Positions 7,834 to 15,670 of a stretch of 64,000 bases of DNA are shown here, piece by piece. The notes beneath the pieces were generated by a model. That model was not told where the DNA came from and did not search any database. It saw nothing but the letters and a program-made list of their open reading frames with translations. The position numbers and the translations under genes are program-made. The stretch is from Xylanibacter ruminicola (GTDB lineage: Bacteria; Bacteroidota; Bacteroidia; Bacteroidales; Bacteroidaceae), in assembly GCF_900142525.1 (NCBI RefSeq), contig NZ_FRBD01000019.1, positions 51,910-115,909 on the forward strand, in the 5' to 3' direction. Position 1 is the first letter of the stretch; every line of letters begins with the position of its first letter.

Positions 7834-8922
7834 ATGAAGGTCATACATGTGGACATGGATCAGTTTTTCGCAGCTGTAGAGCAGCGTGACCAGCCGGAGC
7901 TTCGTGGCAAGCCGATAGCGGTAGGACACGATGCGGAGCGGGGTGTGGTGTCAACGGCCAGTTACGAGGCACGGCGGTTTGGCGTGCATTCTGCACAGTC
8001 CATTCAGGTTGCCAAGCGGCTGTGTCCGCAACTCATCATCGTGGAGCCGCATTTCCAAAAGTATAAGGAGGTGTCGGCACGGTTGCACAAGATATTCCAC
8101 GACTATACCGACCTGATAGAGCCTATATCCCTCGACGAAGCCTTTCTTGATGTGACGGAGAATAAGAAGGGAATTGAGTTGGGCGTGGATATTGCGCGAG
8201 AAATCAAGCAGCGCATCCGTGAGACGACGGGACTGACGGCATCGGCAGGCGTGAGCTACTGCAAGTTCCTGGCAAAGATTGCTTCCGATTGGCGAAAACC
8301 CGACGGACTGACGGTGATTCACCCAGACAGGGCTTTGGACTTCATCGCACAACTGAAGGTGGAGAAGATTTGGGGAGTAGGTCAAAAGACCGCTGAGAAA
8401 ATGCACCGAATGGGAATCTTCACGGGACTTGACCTGAGAAACATGTCACTGAGCCGACTGACGCAGGAGTTCGGCAAGATGGGACAGGTGTTCTACGATT
8501 TCTCGCGAGGCATCGACAACCGTCCTATTATCAGTGAGTGGGAACGGAAGAGTGTCAGCTGTGAGCAGACCTTTGAATCGGACATCAGCGAGAATGCTGC
8601 CGTCACCATTCATCTGTATCACACGGTGCTCGAACTGGTCAGGCGCATAGAGAAGAACGATTTCGAAGGTCGGACGTTGACATTGAAAGTAAAATTCTTA
8701 GACTTCCAGCAAATCACCCGCAGCATCACCGTTGACCATATTCTCCGCACCAAAGATGAGATCCTGCCGTTGGCGAAACAACTGATGCAGCAAGTGGAAT
8801 TCCACTCACACCCCATCCGACTGTTAGGATTGGGCGTTTCCAATCAAAAGATTGCCACACCACATGAAGAAAATCAATGGATTGAGTTGGAATTGGAATT
8901 TGAGCCATGGCCAGAGAAATAA
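7834..8922 (+). CDS. dinB: DNA polymerase IV (Y family)
   Basis: Error-prone translesion polymerase. The N-terminus MKVIHVDMDQFFAAVEQRD carries the two metal-binding Asp residues, and SLDEAFLDVTE carries the third acidic pair. AKIASDWRKPDGLTVI and the thumb helix-hairpin-helix KIWGVGQKTAEKM follow, then the little-finger domain. At 362 residues it is full length. I see no LexA-like box near its promoter. It probably shares a transcript with the upstream thioesterase. Confidence 0.96.
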   Translation: MKVIHVDMDQFFAAVEQRDQPELRGKPIAVGHDAERGVVSTASYEARRFGVHSAQSIQVAKRLCPQLIIVEPHFQKYKEVSARLHKIFHDYTDLIEPISLDEAFLDVTENKKGIELGVDIAREIKQRIRETTGLTASAGVSYCKFLAKIASDWRKPDGLTVIHPDRALDFIAQLKVEKIWGVGQKTAEKMHRMGIFTGLDLRNMSLSRLTQEFGKMGQVFYDFSRGIDNRPIISEWERKSVSCEQTFESDISENAAVTIHLYHTVLELVRRIEKNDFEGRTLTLKVKFLDFQQITRSITVDHILRTKDEILPLAKQLMQQVEFHSHPIRLLGLGVSNQKIATPHEENQWIELELEFEPWPEK

Positions 8923-8929
8923 ATAAAGA

Positions 8930-8967
8930 GGAGCAACACCGCAATGGATGCTGCTCCCAACTGTTTT
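8930..8967 (+). terminator. Terminator of the dinB transcript
   Basis: GGAGCAACA pairs with TGCTGCTCC with one mismatch (loop of ten bases), followed by CAACTGTTTTTA. It separates dinB from the convergent hsp20 gene. Confidence 0.65.
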
Positions 8968-9006
8968 TAGATGTTTCAATCTTATTTAGACAAAGCCCTG
9001 CGAGGC

Positions 9007-9432
9007 TTATGATACCTCGATGGCCTTGGTGACTTTCTCCTTCGGTTCAGTCTTCGGCATGGTGATGGTCAGGATGCCGTCCTCCACCTTAGCAGAAATC
9101 TGATCCTTCACCACATCGTCTGGCAGCACGTAGTTCTGCTCGTAGTTTGAGTAGCTGAACTCGCGGCGCAGATAGTGATGGTGCTTGTCCTCATGCTTGT
9201 GTTCCTGTTTGTTCTCAATGGCGATGGTGAGGTTGCCCTCGTCGTTGATGGCTACGCGGCAATATTCTTTCTTGATGCCTGGAGTTGCAAGTTCCATTAC
9301 ATAGCTCTTGTCTGTCTCCTTGACATTGACTGCGGGTGCTGTACTGTTGGCACGAGGCATGAAATCAGTGTTAAAGAAATCATCAAACATTGTTGGGAAC
9401 CAACCGTTGCTTTTCATTAATCCGTTCAACAT
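9007..9432 (-). CDS. Small heat shock protein, Hsp20/alpha-crystallin family
   Basis: ATP-independent holdase chaperone. The alpha-crystallin domain is seen from VNVKETDKSYVMELATPGI to VEDGILTITMPK, including the GILTI motif. The N-terminus (LMKSNGWFPTMFDDFF) is the usual aromatic arm and the C-terminus is short. A His/Lys-rich stretch (KQEHKHEDKHHHY) sits in the loop. ATG at 9432 is preceded by a clear AGGAGGT, unusual for this genome, which decides against the TTG at 9438. Expected to be heat or stress induced. Confidence 0.95.
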   Translation of the reverse strand: MLNGLMKSNGWFPTMFDDFFNTDFMPRANSTAPAVNVKETDKSYVMELATPGIKKEYCRVAINDEGNLTIAIENKQEHKHEDKHHHYLRREFSYSNYEQNYVLPDDVVKDQISAKVEDGILTITMPKTEPKEKVTKAIEVS

Positions 9433-9656
9433 AATCAATACCTCCTAATTATACTTTTAGTTTAACTTGTTTGTTCTTGATCGCCTCTGCTTTCGCTTCA
9501 GCTTTCACTAACAGATAAGCAAAGTACATGCCGACAGGTGGCTCAAGTGACAAAATGTCAATCGGAGAAGGTCATTATGGTACGGAATTTAAACTCGCTT
9601 AAACAATGCTGACGCTATCTTAAACTCCTTTAAACATTGTCTCGATTTTGACAGCA

Positions 9657-9686
9657 CAAAAACTGCCATCTATTACAGACGGCAGT
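9657..9686 (-). terminator. Terminator of the leftward oxidative-stress operon
   Basis: On the minus strand ACTGCC and GGCAGT form a stem followed by TTTTTG, 24 bases after the stop of the flavin-reductase-like lipoprotein gene. Bases 9443-9656 between the hsp20 start and this site hold no gene; the hsp20 promoter should be there but I find only a near-consensus GTACTTTG. Confidence 0.7.
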
Positions 9687-9709
9687 ATCGAAGGTTGTTC
9701 AAGAATTGA

Positions 9710-10432
9710 TCACTTCACCTCACGTTCCTGAATGGTCTTGCCAGATCCCCAAGCCGTGCCGACTTTCTCGCCGACTACACGGTATTCGTTCTTGGCAGAA
9801 TCGAAGATGACGGGCTGAAGCTTGCCGAGGTCGATGTTACCCTCCTCGTCGAGGATGCTCTCGTCAGCACTCATGTTGACAATCTCGCCAACGACACGGG
9901 CACCACCGTTCTCGTCTTCATCGAAGGTCACGACCTTGCACTCCAACGTCAGCTTGTACTCGTTGATGATAGGTGCATCGACATTGGGACTTGGTGTGAT
10001 GGTGAATCCCGCTTTAGCCACCTTGTCGGGCACGTCGTTGCCGGACACGATGCCGAAATAGTCGCTCTGGACAATATCACCCTTCGTGGCAAAACTGATG
10101 GTGAAAGCCTTCTTCAGACGGATATTGTCTGTGGTCTTGTGCTTGGAGAGTTCGAAGGTGATGTGTTTAGGTCCGCACTGGCCTCCCCAAGCAGCCATCA
10201 TCACGTCGGGATTCTTGTTTTCGTCCCATGTAGCAATCATGATGGCGGGCAGTGGTGTGATAACAGCCTTGTCGCTGAAGTTCTTGCGACCCTCAACTGC
10301 CTTTACCTCGACTTTCTCCTGAGTAGGATTCTCATTGACGTTTGCCTCACTCTTCTGCTCCTTATTTCCACAGGCGGCAATGAGCAGTGCGCCTGTCAGC
10401 ACGAAGGCTGATGATTTCATAAAATTCTTCAT
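9710..10432 (-). CDS. Lipoprotein with flavin reductase-like (FMN-binding split barrel) domain
   Basis: The N-terminus is a lipoprotein signal (hydrophobic core then LLIAACGN, Cys 21). The remainder resembles flavoredoxin/flavin reductase proteins: VITPLPAIMIATWDENKNP, then MAAWGGQCGPKHITFELSK, a pattern seen in FMN-binding reductases that act on low-potential electron carriers. A membrane-anchored periplasmic version is uncommon. Start 10432 lies 12 bases after the rubrerythrin-like gene, so it is the last gene of the operon. Substrate not predictable. Confidence 0.82.
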   Translation of the reverse strand: MKNFMKSSAFVLTGALLIAACGNKEQKSEANVNENPTQEKVEVKAVEGRKNFSDKAVITPLPAIMIATWDENKNPDVMMAAWGGQCGPKHITFELSKHKTTDNIRLKKAFTISFATKGDIVQSDYFGIVSGNDVPDKVAKAGFTITPSPNVDAPIINEYKLTLECKVVTFDEDENGGARVVGEIVNMSADESILDEEGNIDLGKLQPVIFDSAKNEYRVVGEKVGTAWGSGKTIQEREVK

Positions 10433-10444
10433 ACCTTTATTCTT

Positions 10445-10849
10445 TTATTTCTTGTATTTTTCGATCATAGCCCGCAAGGTGGCACCATGATGACCTTCCT
10501 GCTTGGCAAAAATCTCCATCTCGTCGGCAGCCTCGTTCATGCCTGCAGCCCGGAATGCCTGGGCAAACTGGTTCACCTGTTCCTCTCCCTTTTCCTCTCC
10601 GGCTGCATAGTTCTCTGCGATCTGCCAGATGTCGGCATTATACTTGCCGTTGAGCGTGGCATAGAATCCTGCATGGACGGCCTCCTGATTGGCCATCTCT
10701 ATGAAGGTTTCCGAGACCTCTTCGGGATAGCCTTGCTCCTTTGCCATACGTGCGAGGGCATAGTACGTCATCACTTCTGCGGCTTCAGCCTTGGCGGCTC
10801 CGTCGCATAATTTCTCAAAATCTGTTCCTTTTGTAAGTCCGTAAATCAT
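10445..10849 (-). CDS. Rubrerythrin-like ferritin-fold diiron protein (no rubredoxin domain)
   Basis: A four-helix diiron protein likely to reduce peroxide. Iron ligands are suggested by KAEAAEVMTYYALA, ANQEAVHAGFYATL (E-x2-H) and EMEIFAKQEGHHGATL. At 134 residues it lacks the C-terminal rubredoxin domain of classical rubrerythrin, so it needs a separate electron donor. The start lies 11 bases after the upstream small membrane protein gene. Position with glutathione peroxidase supports a role in peroxide defence. Confidence 0.85.
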   Translation of the reverse strand: MIYGLTKGTDFEKLCDGAAKAEAAEVMTYYALARMAKEQGYPEEVSETFIEMANQEAVHAGFYATLNGKYNADIWQIAENYAAGEEKGEEQVNQFAQAFRAAGMNEAADEMEIFAKQEGHHGATLRAMIEKYKK

Positions 10850-10860
10850 ATTGTATTTTT

Positions 10861-11106
10861 TTATTGCTTTCTGAATTTATTCCGTAGTCGTTTATAGCCT
10901 TCAACGCCCAGGATCGTCAGTCCTCCATACTGGCAGGTCTTGGCCAGTCCGAAGAGCACAGCCCAAAGCACGCCCTTTATTGTGGCACTGATGGGCAGCA
11001 ACATCTGGGCAAAGGACAGGATATAGAAGGGTATGCAGCACATCAGGACAATGACACCAGTCCTGAACGAAAGGGATTGCAGCCACTCTTTGATCTTCAT
11101 GCCCAT
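10861..11106 (-). CDS. Small two-helix membrane protein
   Basis: An 81-residue protein with two hydrophobic segments (about 18-38 and 42-62) and a basic C-terminus (EGYKRLRNKFRKQ). The pattern FRTG...GVEGYKRL resembles the small transporter-suffix type membrane proteins, but this is a weak match. It lies between the DoxX gene (6 bases) and the rubrerythrin-like gene (11 bases), so it is an operon member. Function unknown. Confidence 0.7.
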   Translation of the reverse strand: MGMKIKEWLQSLSFRTGVIVLMCCIPFYILSFAQMLLPISATIKGVLWAVLFGLAKTCQYGGLTILGVEGYKRLRNKFRKQ

Positions 11107-11112
11107 TCGAAG

Positions 11113-11556
11113 TTATCCTTTCCTGCAGCTGTTACAGAGTTTCTTGCAATACTTCCAGCCACCTGTTGACCAAAGGGCGAGGAAGATGAGTACCGGCTGG
11201 AAGAACAGTCGGATGAGACGGGCCTGATCGGTGTTGAGACCGAAGGCATCGATATGGTTCACATACTGGTTGATGTTGCCTGGGAAGATGAGCACATAGA
11301 AGAGTGCGAGCAGCGCACCGACGAGTGCTTTCTTTTTCCAAAGGAACAACATGCCAAGGCCGAGGGCAATCTCAATCACGCCCGATGCCAATACGACGAA
11401 ATCTGTAAAGCCCGGACTGAACTGAAGCCATGTAGGCACCTGTGCTACGAACTCCTGACGAGCTATCGTCAGATGACTGATGCCTGCGTAGGTCATGAAG
11501 AGACCAAGTAGCAGACGGAAGCATATCTGGTTGTCAAGCTGTAATTCTGTGTGCAT
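11113..11556 (-). CDS. DoxX-like membrane protein
   Basis: Four predicted transmembrane helices: ICFRLLLGLFMTYAGISHLT, a second after FTDFVVLASGVIEIALGLG, a third around ALVGALLALFYVLIF and a fourth near LFFQPVLIFLALW. The first helix with the A-G-I-x-H-L pattern is characteristic of the DoxX/MauE superfamily, linked to thiol and redox homeostasis. ATG at 11556 is preferred to the TTG at 11565. It follows the glutathione peroxidase gene by 23 bases. Confidence 0.82.
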   Translation of the reverse strand: MHTELQLDNQICFRLLLGLFMTYAGISHLTIARQEFVAQVPTWLQFSPGFTDFVVLASGVIEIALGLGMLFLWKKKALVGALLALFYVLIFPGNINQYVNHIDAFGLNTDQARLIRLFFQPVLIFLALWSTGGWKYCKKLCNSCRKG

Positions 11557-11579
11557 AATTTTCAATTCTCAATTGTCAA

Positions 11580-12125
11580 TTAAGCCAGCATGGCTTCCAC
11601 GTCCTTCTCGAAGTCTTTGGGCTCTGTGGTGGGCGCAAAGCGCTTGATGGTCTCACCATCCTTTGAGATCAGGAACTTGGTGAAATTCCACTTGATGTCA
11701 CTGTCCTTCTCCACGCTCTTGCTGATGGCCTTGAAGAGCGTCTTGGCAGCTTTGGCTTTCAGGCCGTTGTACTCCTCTGTGGGAGCTACGCTCTTCAAAT
11801 ACTCGAAGATGGGCTGCGCATCGGGGCCGTTGACATCACCCTTCTTCATAATCTGAAATGTAACACCGTAGTTCAGTTGGCAGAACTCCTCAATCTTTGC
11901 ATCGCCCTCAGGATCCTGCTCCTTGAACTGGTTGCAGGGGAAGCCGACAATCACCAGTCCTTTGTCCTTGTACTTCTGGTTCAGTTCCTCCAGTCCTGCG
12001 AACTGAGGTGTGAATCCACACTTGCTGGCAGTGTTGACAATCAGCAATACCTTATCCTGAAACTGTGAGAAATCTATCTCCTTACCTTTGCTCGTAAGAG
12101 CCTTGAAATCATAAATCTTTGCCAT
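11580..12125 (-). CDS. Glutathione peroxidase family (thiol peroxidase)
   Basis: Reduces hydroperoxides with a thiol donor, in bacteria usually thioredoxin. The peroxidatic Cys36 lies in NTASKCGFTPQ (Cys instead of selenocysteine), Gln in GFPCNQF and Trp in IKWNFTKFL complete the catalytic set. Length 181 residues is normal. ATG at 12125 is chosen over the longer frame because the promoter TACCTTTG lies at 12163-12156. It is the first gene of a five-gene leftward operon reaching 9710. Its promoter contains three ATCG-N4-CGAT palindromes. Confidence 0.95.
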   Translation of the reverse strand: MAKIYDFKALTSKGKEIDFSQFQDKVLLIVNTASKCGFTPQFAGLEELNQKYKDKGLVIVGFPCNQFKEQDPEGDAKIEEFCQLNYGVTFQIMKKGDVNGPDAQPIFEYLKSVAPTEEYNGLKAKAAKTLFKAISKSVEKDSDIKWNFTKFLISKDGETIKRFAPTTEPKDFEKDVEAMLA

Positions 12126-12142
12126 ATCTTTTATCTGTTTAT

Positions 12143-12234
12143 ATCGTTCGCGATGCAAAGGTAAGAAGAATACTTTATATCGCAAGCGATTTATCAAAAA
12201 CTTTAAGAGAGTTTAACAATATATCGTCTGCGAT
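12143..12234 (-). promoter_or_regulatory. Promoter and triple palindromic operator of the peroxidase operon
   Basis: The minus strand has CTTG (12186-12183), a 19-base spacer and TACCTTTG (12163-12156). Three copies of ATCG-N4-CGAT lie at 12143-12154, 12179-12190 and 12223-12234, each preceded by AT. The first overlaps the likely transcription start, the second covers the -33 element and the third is upstream. This arrangement is that of a repressor operator, perhaps of MarR or TetR type; the regulator is not identifiable here. Confidence 0.7.
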
Positions 12235-12252
12235 GTTTTCTTCGTGTACCCT

Positions 12253-12732
12253 TTAGAAGATGGATGCTACCAATGAATACAGGTAGCTGCCAAAGCTGAT
12301 GAGTGCCCATATCATCAAGGCTATGAGCAATAGTAGGACAATGAGGACGATGGCTGACTGCCAAGTTCGTTGGTTCACTTGCTTGATGATGGTTTCATCA
12401 CCGTCAACAAAGCCCTGAATCATTGCCATATTCTTTGTGTTGGCACGATGGAAGATGTCGATAACGTCACCGACGAAGAAGGGAATCATGCCCAAGAGCA
12501 CGTCACGCAGGGCATTATTGAGGACGGCCAGCGTCAAAGGTATGCTCTTGATGACTCTCGACGAGAAATATACGAACGGCACTACACAGAGTAACACAAG
12601 GGCATCGCCCCAGCCAGGGATGATGCCAATGAGTGCATCCAGATAGTAGCGATCCATGTAGCGCGTCAGACCACTCATCGTCTGATAGGCTTTGTTGTCC
12701 ATCAGACGTTTGAACGTAGTGAAAAGTTGCAA
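12253..12732 (-). CDS. DUF4112 membrane protein
   Basis: DUF4112 proteins are small membrane proteins of unknown function. The family features are present: MDRYYLDALIGIIPGWGDAL, LRDVLLGMIPFFVGDVIDIF, HRANTKN and a C-terminal helix LIVLLLLIALMIWALISF. The start is uncertain: TTG at 12732 adds ten residues that fit the usual length of the family, ATG at 12702 is the first conventional codon. A decayed close paralog lies at 3928-4257. Confidence 0.85.
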   Translation of the reverse strand: MQLFTTFKRLMDNKAYQTMSGLTRYMDRYYLDALIGIIPGWGDALVLLCVVPFVYFSSRVIKSIPLTLAVLNNALRDVLLGMIPFFVGDVIDIFHRANTKNMAMIQGFVDGDETIIKQVNQRTWQSAIVLIVLLLLIALMIWALISFGSYLYSLVASIF

Positions 12733-12750
12733 GCCCTCACAAAATATATA

Positions 12751-13038
12751 ATGCTATCGCTGCACAGGCCTCGGCAGATGATCAACATACCCGGTCACTG
12801 CGACGGACTTTGTGCCGTGAAGATTACCCGCGAGGACGGACACTACGTGCTACTGTTCTCAGATGGCGGTTATGCCACGAAGTCGTGGAAGGAGATGATT
12901 ACCAGCGGTGTGTCGCTCGACAAGGAGATGCAGCGCAAGTCGCTCCAGTGGATTCGCGAACAGTCAATGGATGCCAATTGCATCGAGAGCCTTGCCACTC
13001 ACGATACAGACATCAAACCGCATGTGATAGAGTTGTAG
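12751..13038 (+). CDS. Hypothetical protein, 95 residues
   Basis: Small soluble protein read divergently from the DUF4112 gene. The composition looks like a real protein (CDGLCAVKITREDGHYVLLF, GGYATKSWKEMI) and third-position bias is like its neighbours. No family is recognised and no clear promoter element is seen upstream, which overlaps the DUF4112 start region. Confidence 0.55.
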   Translation: MLSLHRPRQMINIPGHCDGLCAVKITREDGHYVLLFSDGGYATKSWKEMITSGVSLDKEMQRKSLQWIREQSMDANCIESLATHDTDIKPHVIEL

Positions 13039-13108
13039 CAAGAAAGTCCTTTATCAGTCGGGCAATCTCGGTGTGATGGTTCTTTTGCTAATATTCGTGC
13101 AGATCGCT

Positions 13109-13921
13109 TTACTTCGGTTGAAGACTCAGGCGGTAATCGCTGGGCGACTGGCCGAGATGCTTGGTGCAGTAACGGCTGAAGTAAGAGAGCGACGTGAAGT
13201 TCATCAGGTCGGCTATCTGAGTGAGCGACAGGCGTTCATCATTCAGATAGTCTTTTAATATAGGTATGGTATGGCGGTCGATGTATGAGGTTACACTGTG
13301 TCCCGTCACGCGCTTGATGGTGGCAGATAGATACTTTGGCGATACATTCAGTCGCTCGGCATAGTAGCTCACATCACGCTCCGTTCGGCTGATGCCGGTG
13401 GAAAGTAATGTCATCAGTTGTTTCGCGATGTAGGCTGTGCGGTCGGTATGGCTATCTGTGGATTCTCGTTGGGCATGGGCCTCGAAGATGTCGTACATCA
13501 TCGTCAGGCAGAGACTGCCCATCAGTTCGCGATAGAACTGCAGATGGCGGTCATCCTTGCGGTCACGAAGACGATGGAAGTCATCAAGCAGATGTTGTGC
13601 TTGTTCATCTGTCAGTTTGATGACAGGGTCTTGGTTCAGCGAGATACTGCCACCGATGCTGTAGTTGTTCGACGGCAACAGGTTCTGCAGGAACTTGTAA
13701 TCGGCAGCAAACCACTCCACCTGCAAGTCTGCATGTGCCGCAAGGTTCTTTACCCTATCGGGCATCGGTATCACAACCAGGTCGTTTTTGACAATGTGGT
13801 AGCAATGCTCGTTGAATACAAAACTTGCCTCGCCTGCTAAGCAAAGCAGATGCATGCAGGTGTGACTCAACTCACGGGCATTCATCCCGTAGAAGTCTGT
13901 TGAATATAGAAAATCTTCCTT
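13109..13921 (-). CDS. AraC family transcriptional regulator
   Basis: N-terminal cupin-like sensing domain followed by two helix-turn-helix motifs at the C-terminus (YYAERLNVSPKYLSATIKRV and LTQIADLMNFTSLSYFSRYC), ending in GQSPSDYRLS, the usual AraC signature. ATG at 13921 (MKEDFLYSTDF) is chosen; an in-frame TTG lies further out. It is divergent from the flavodoxin-aldo/keto reductase-alcohol dehydrogenase genes, which are its likely targets. Confidence 0.93.
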   Translation of the reverse strand, partial: KEDFLYSTDFYGMNARELSHTCMHLLCLAGEASFVFNEHCYHIVKNDLVVIPMPDRVKNLAAHADLQVEWFAADYKFLQNLLPSNNYSIGGSISLNQDPVIKLTDEQAQHLLDDFHRLRDRKDDRHLQFYRELMGSLCLTMMYDIFEAHAQRESTDSHTDRTAYIAKQLMTLLSTGISRTERDVSYYAERLNVSPKYLSATIKRVTGHSVTSYIDRHTIPILKDYLNDERLSLTQIADLMNFTSLSYFSRYCTKHLGQSPSDYRLSLQPK

Positions 13922-14099
13922 CATGGCTGCGAAAGTTGCGATTAAGCGAGCGCAGGAAGCTTGCTTTTTGCCGAGCATGAGCAAGTTCGCGCAGTTTACT
14001 GTGCAAAATTACACATTATTTTATATATAAAAGAACGATTTCGGCAAAAAGTGAAAATTGTGAGGTGATTTGTGAAACCGCAGTATCGAAAAATCGTCG

Positions 14100-14107
14100 T
14101 ACCTTTG
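14100..14107 (+). promoter_or_regulatory. -7 element (TACCTTTG) of the flavodoxin operon
   Basis: TACCTTTG lies 27 bases upstream of the ATG at 14134, in the gap shared with the divergent AraC gene. No good -33 element is present, as expected for an activator-dependent promoter. Confidence 0.65.
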
Positions 14108-14133
14108 CACCCAGATTCAAAAGTATATTTAAA

Positions 14134-14736
14134 ATGAATATTAAAAGTATCATCACAGCCGCCATAGCATTGTTGGTTTCCACGGCTTGCAGCGGTGGCT
14201 CAAAACAGGAGAAAGTCATGGATAAGGATTCAAAGGCAATTGTAGTGTTCTTCTCACATGCTGGAGACAACTACGCAGTAGGAAACATTGAGGTGGGCAA
14301 CACGAAGATTGTTGCCGACTACATCACTGAGTTAACTGGCGCAGAACAGTTTGAAATCGTCACCCACAAGTATGACGGTATGGCTTATACACCACTCATT
14401 AATCTGGCGAAGGAAGAGACCAAGAACGGTGAACTGCCTGAGTATGAGGGCGACATCGATTTGTCAAAGTACGACACCGTTTTCATAGGTGGTCCCGTAT
14501 GGTGGGGAACCTATCCGCAAGTGATGTTCACCTTCTTCAAGAAGCATGCAAACGATCTGAAGGACAAGACCGTCATTCCTTTCACCACTCACGAAGGCTC
14601 GGGATTGGCCAACTGCGTGGAGGATGTGAAGGATGCCTTCCCTGGTGCAAATGTCACAAAGGGCTTTAGCATCTACGGTCACGAGGTGCGCACAGAGAAA
14701 GCGAAAGTAGAAAAATGGATTAATGGATTGAAATAA
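14134..14736 (+). CDS. Flavodoxin-domain lipoprotein
   Basis: A flavodoxin fold that binds FMN for electron transfer. A lipoprotein signal (IITAAIALLVSTACSGG, lipobox Cys) is followed by a phosphate loop region VVFFSHAGDNYAVG, the FIGGPVWWGTYPQVMFTF segment around the isoalloxazine ring and a Rossmann-like end. ATG 14134 is chosen because the promoter box ends at 14107. The aldo/keto reductase gene starts two bases after its stop, so they form one transcript. Confidence 0.9.
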   Translation: MNIKSIITAAIALLVSTACSGGSKQEKVMDKDSKAIVVFFSHAGDNYAVGNIEVGNTKIVADYITELTGAEQFEIVTHKYDGMAYTPLINLAKEETKNGELPEYEGDIDLSKYDTVFIGGPVWWGTYPQVMFTFFKKHANDLKDKTVIPFTTHEGSGLANCVEDVKDAFPGANVTKGFSIYGHEVRTEKAKVEKWINGLK

Positions 14737-14737
14737 T

Positions 14738-15583
14738 ATGGAGTACATTACATTATCAAACGGCGTCAAGATGCCGACATTGGGCTACGGTGTGTTTCTC
14801 GTAAGCCCTGACGAGTGTGAGCGTTGTGTGAGTGATGCTTTGAGCGTGGGCTATCGCCTGATTGATACGGCACAGGCCTACCAGAACGAGGAAGCCGTTG
14901 GCACTGCCTGGCGCAAGAGTGGCATCAAACGCGAAGATTTATTCCTCGTGACAAAAATATGGATATCCAATGCTGGTGAGGAAAAGGCCGCCAAGAGTAT
15001 CGACGAGAGCCTGCGCAAGTTGCAGACGGAGTATATTGACCTGCTGCTTATCCACCAAGCCTACGGCGACGTGTTCGGTACTTGGCGGGCGATGGAAAAG
15101 GCTTATCGTGCTGGCAAGGTTCGCGCCATCGGCGTCAGCAATTTCCAGGCAGGCCGTTTCTTCGACTTCGCCCACTATGTAGATGTGAAACCGATGGTGA
15201 ACCAGTTGGAATGCAACACCCTCTCTCAGCAGACGGGCATCGAACCCATTCATGGCGAGTTTGGCACCAAGATGATGGCTTGGTATCCACTTGGCGGACA
15301 AGGCACAGACGGCATCGTAAAGAGTGAGTTATTGGCTACTATCGGAGCCAAATATGGTAAGACTGCCGCACAGATAGCCCTTCGTTGGCTCACCCAGCGT
15401 GGCATCGTGGCTATTCCCAAGTCGAGCCATAAGGAGCGCATGGCGCAGAATATCGACATCTTCGACTTCACGCTGAGTAACGAGGAGATGGCTCAGATTG
15501 CCAAGATGAACCAGCACGACGCAGGCACCAGAGATTTCGGCGACCCACAGTTCGTGAAATACTTAATTGAAACATACGGTTAA
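14738..15583 (+). CDS. Aldo/keto reductase (2,5-diketo-gluconate reductase-like)
   Basis: NADPH-dependent carbonyl reductase with the (beta/alpha)8 barrel. The catalytic tetrad is visible: Asp43 and Tyr48 in DTAQAYQNE, Lys73 in VTKIW, His106 in LLLIHQAYG. The cofactor-binding IPKSSHKERMAQNI is near the C-terminus. Full length at 281 residues. The 87-base gap to the alcohol dehydrogenase contains a small imperfect hairpin (15593-15613) without a T run, so read-through is likely. Confidence 0.94.
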   Translation: MEYITLSNGVKMPTLGYGVFLVSPDECERCVSDALSVGYRLIDTAQAYQNEEAVGTAWRKSGIKREDLFLVTKIWISNAGEEKAAKSIDESLRKLQTEYIDLLLIHQAYGDVFGTWRAMEKAYRAGKVRAIGVSNFQAGRFFDFAHYVDVKPMVNQLECNTLSQQTGIEPIHGEFGTKMMAWYPLGGQGTDGIVKSELLATIGAKYGKTAAQIALRWLTQRGIVAIPKSSHKERMAQNIDIFDFTLSNEEMAQIAKMNQHDAGTRDFGDPQFVKYLIETYG

Positions 15584-15670
15584 GTGAGGGCAGAATCATG
15601 CTTGCATGAATTCCGCCGAGCGTGAGTATGTTCGACGAAGTCAAAATTACGGATAATAAAAAAAACAACT

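Noticed and set aside
9443..9656. Small gene between hsp20 and the terminator
   Set aside because: No frame of useful length or composition in either strand.
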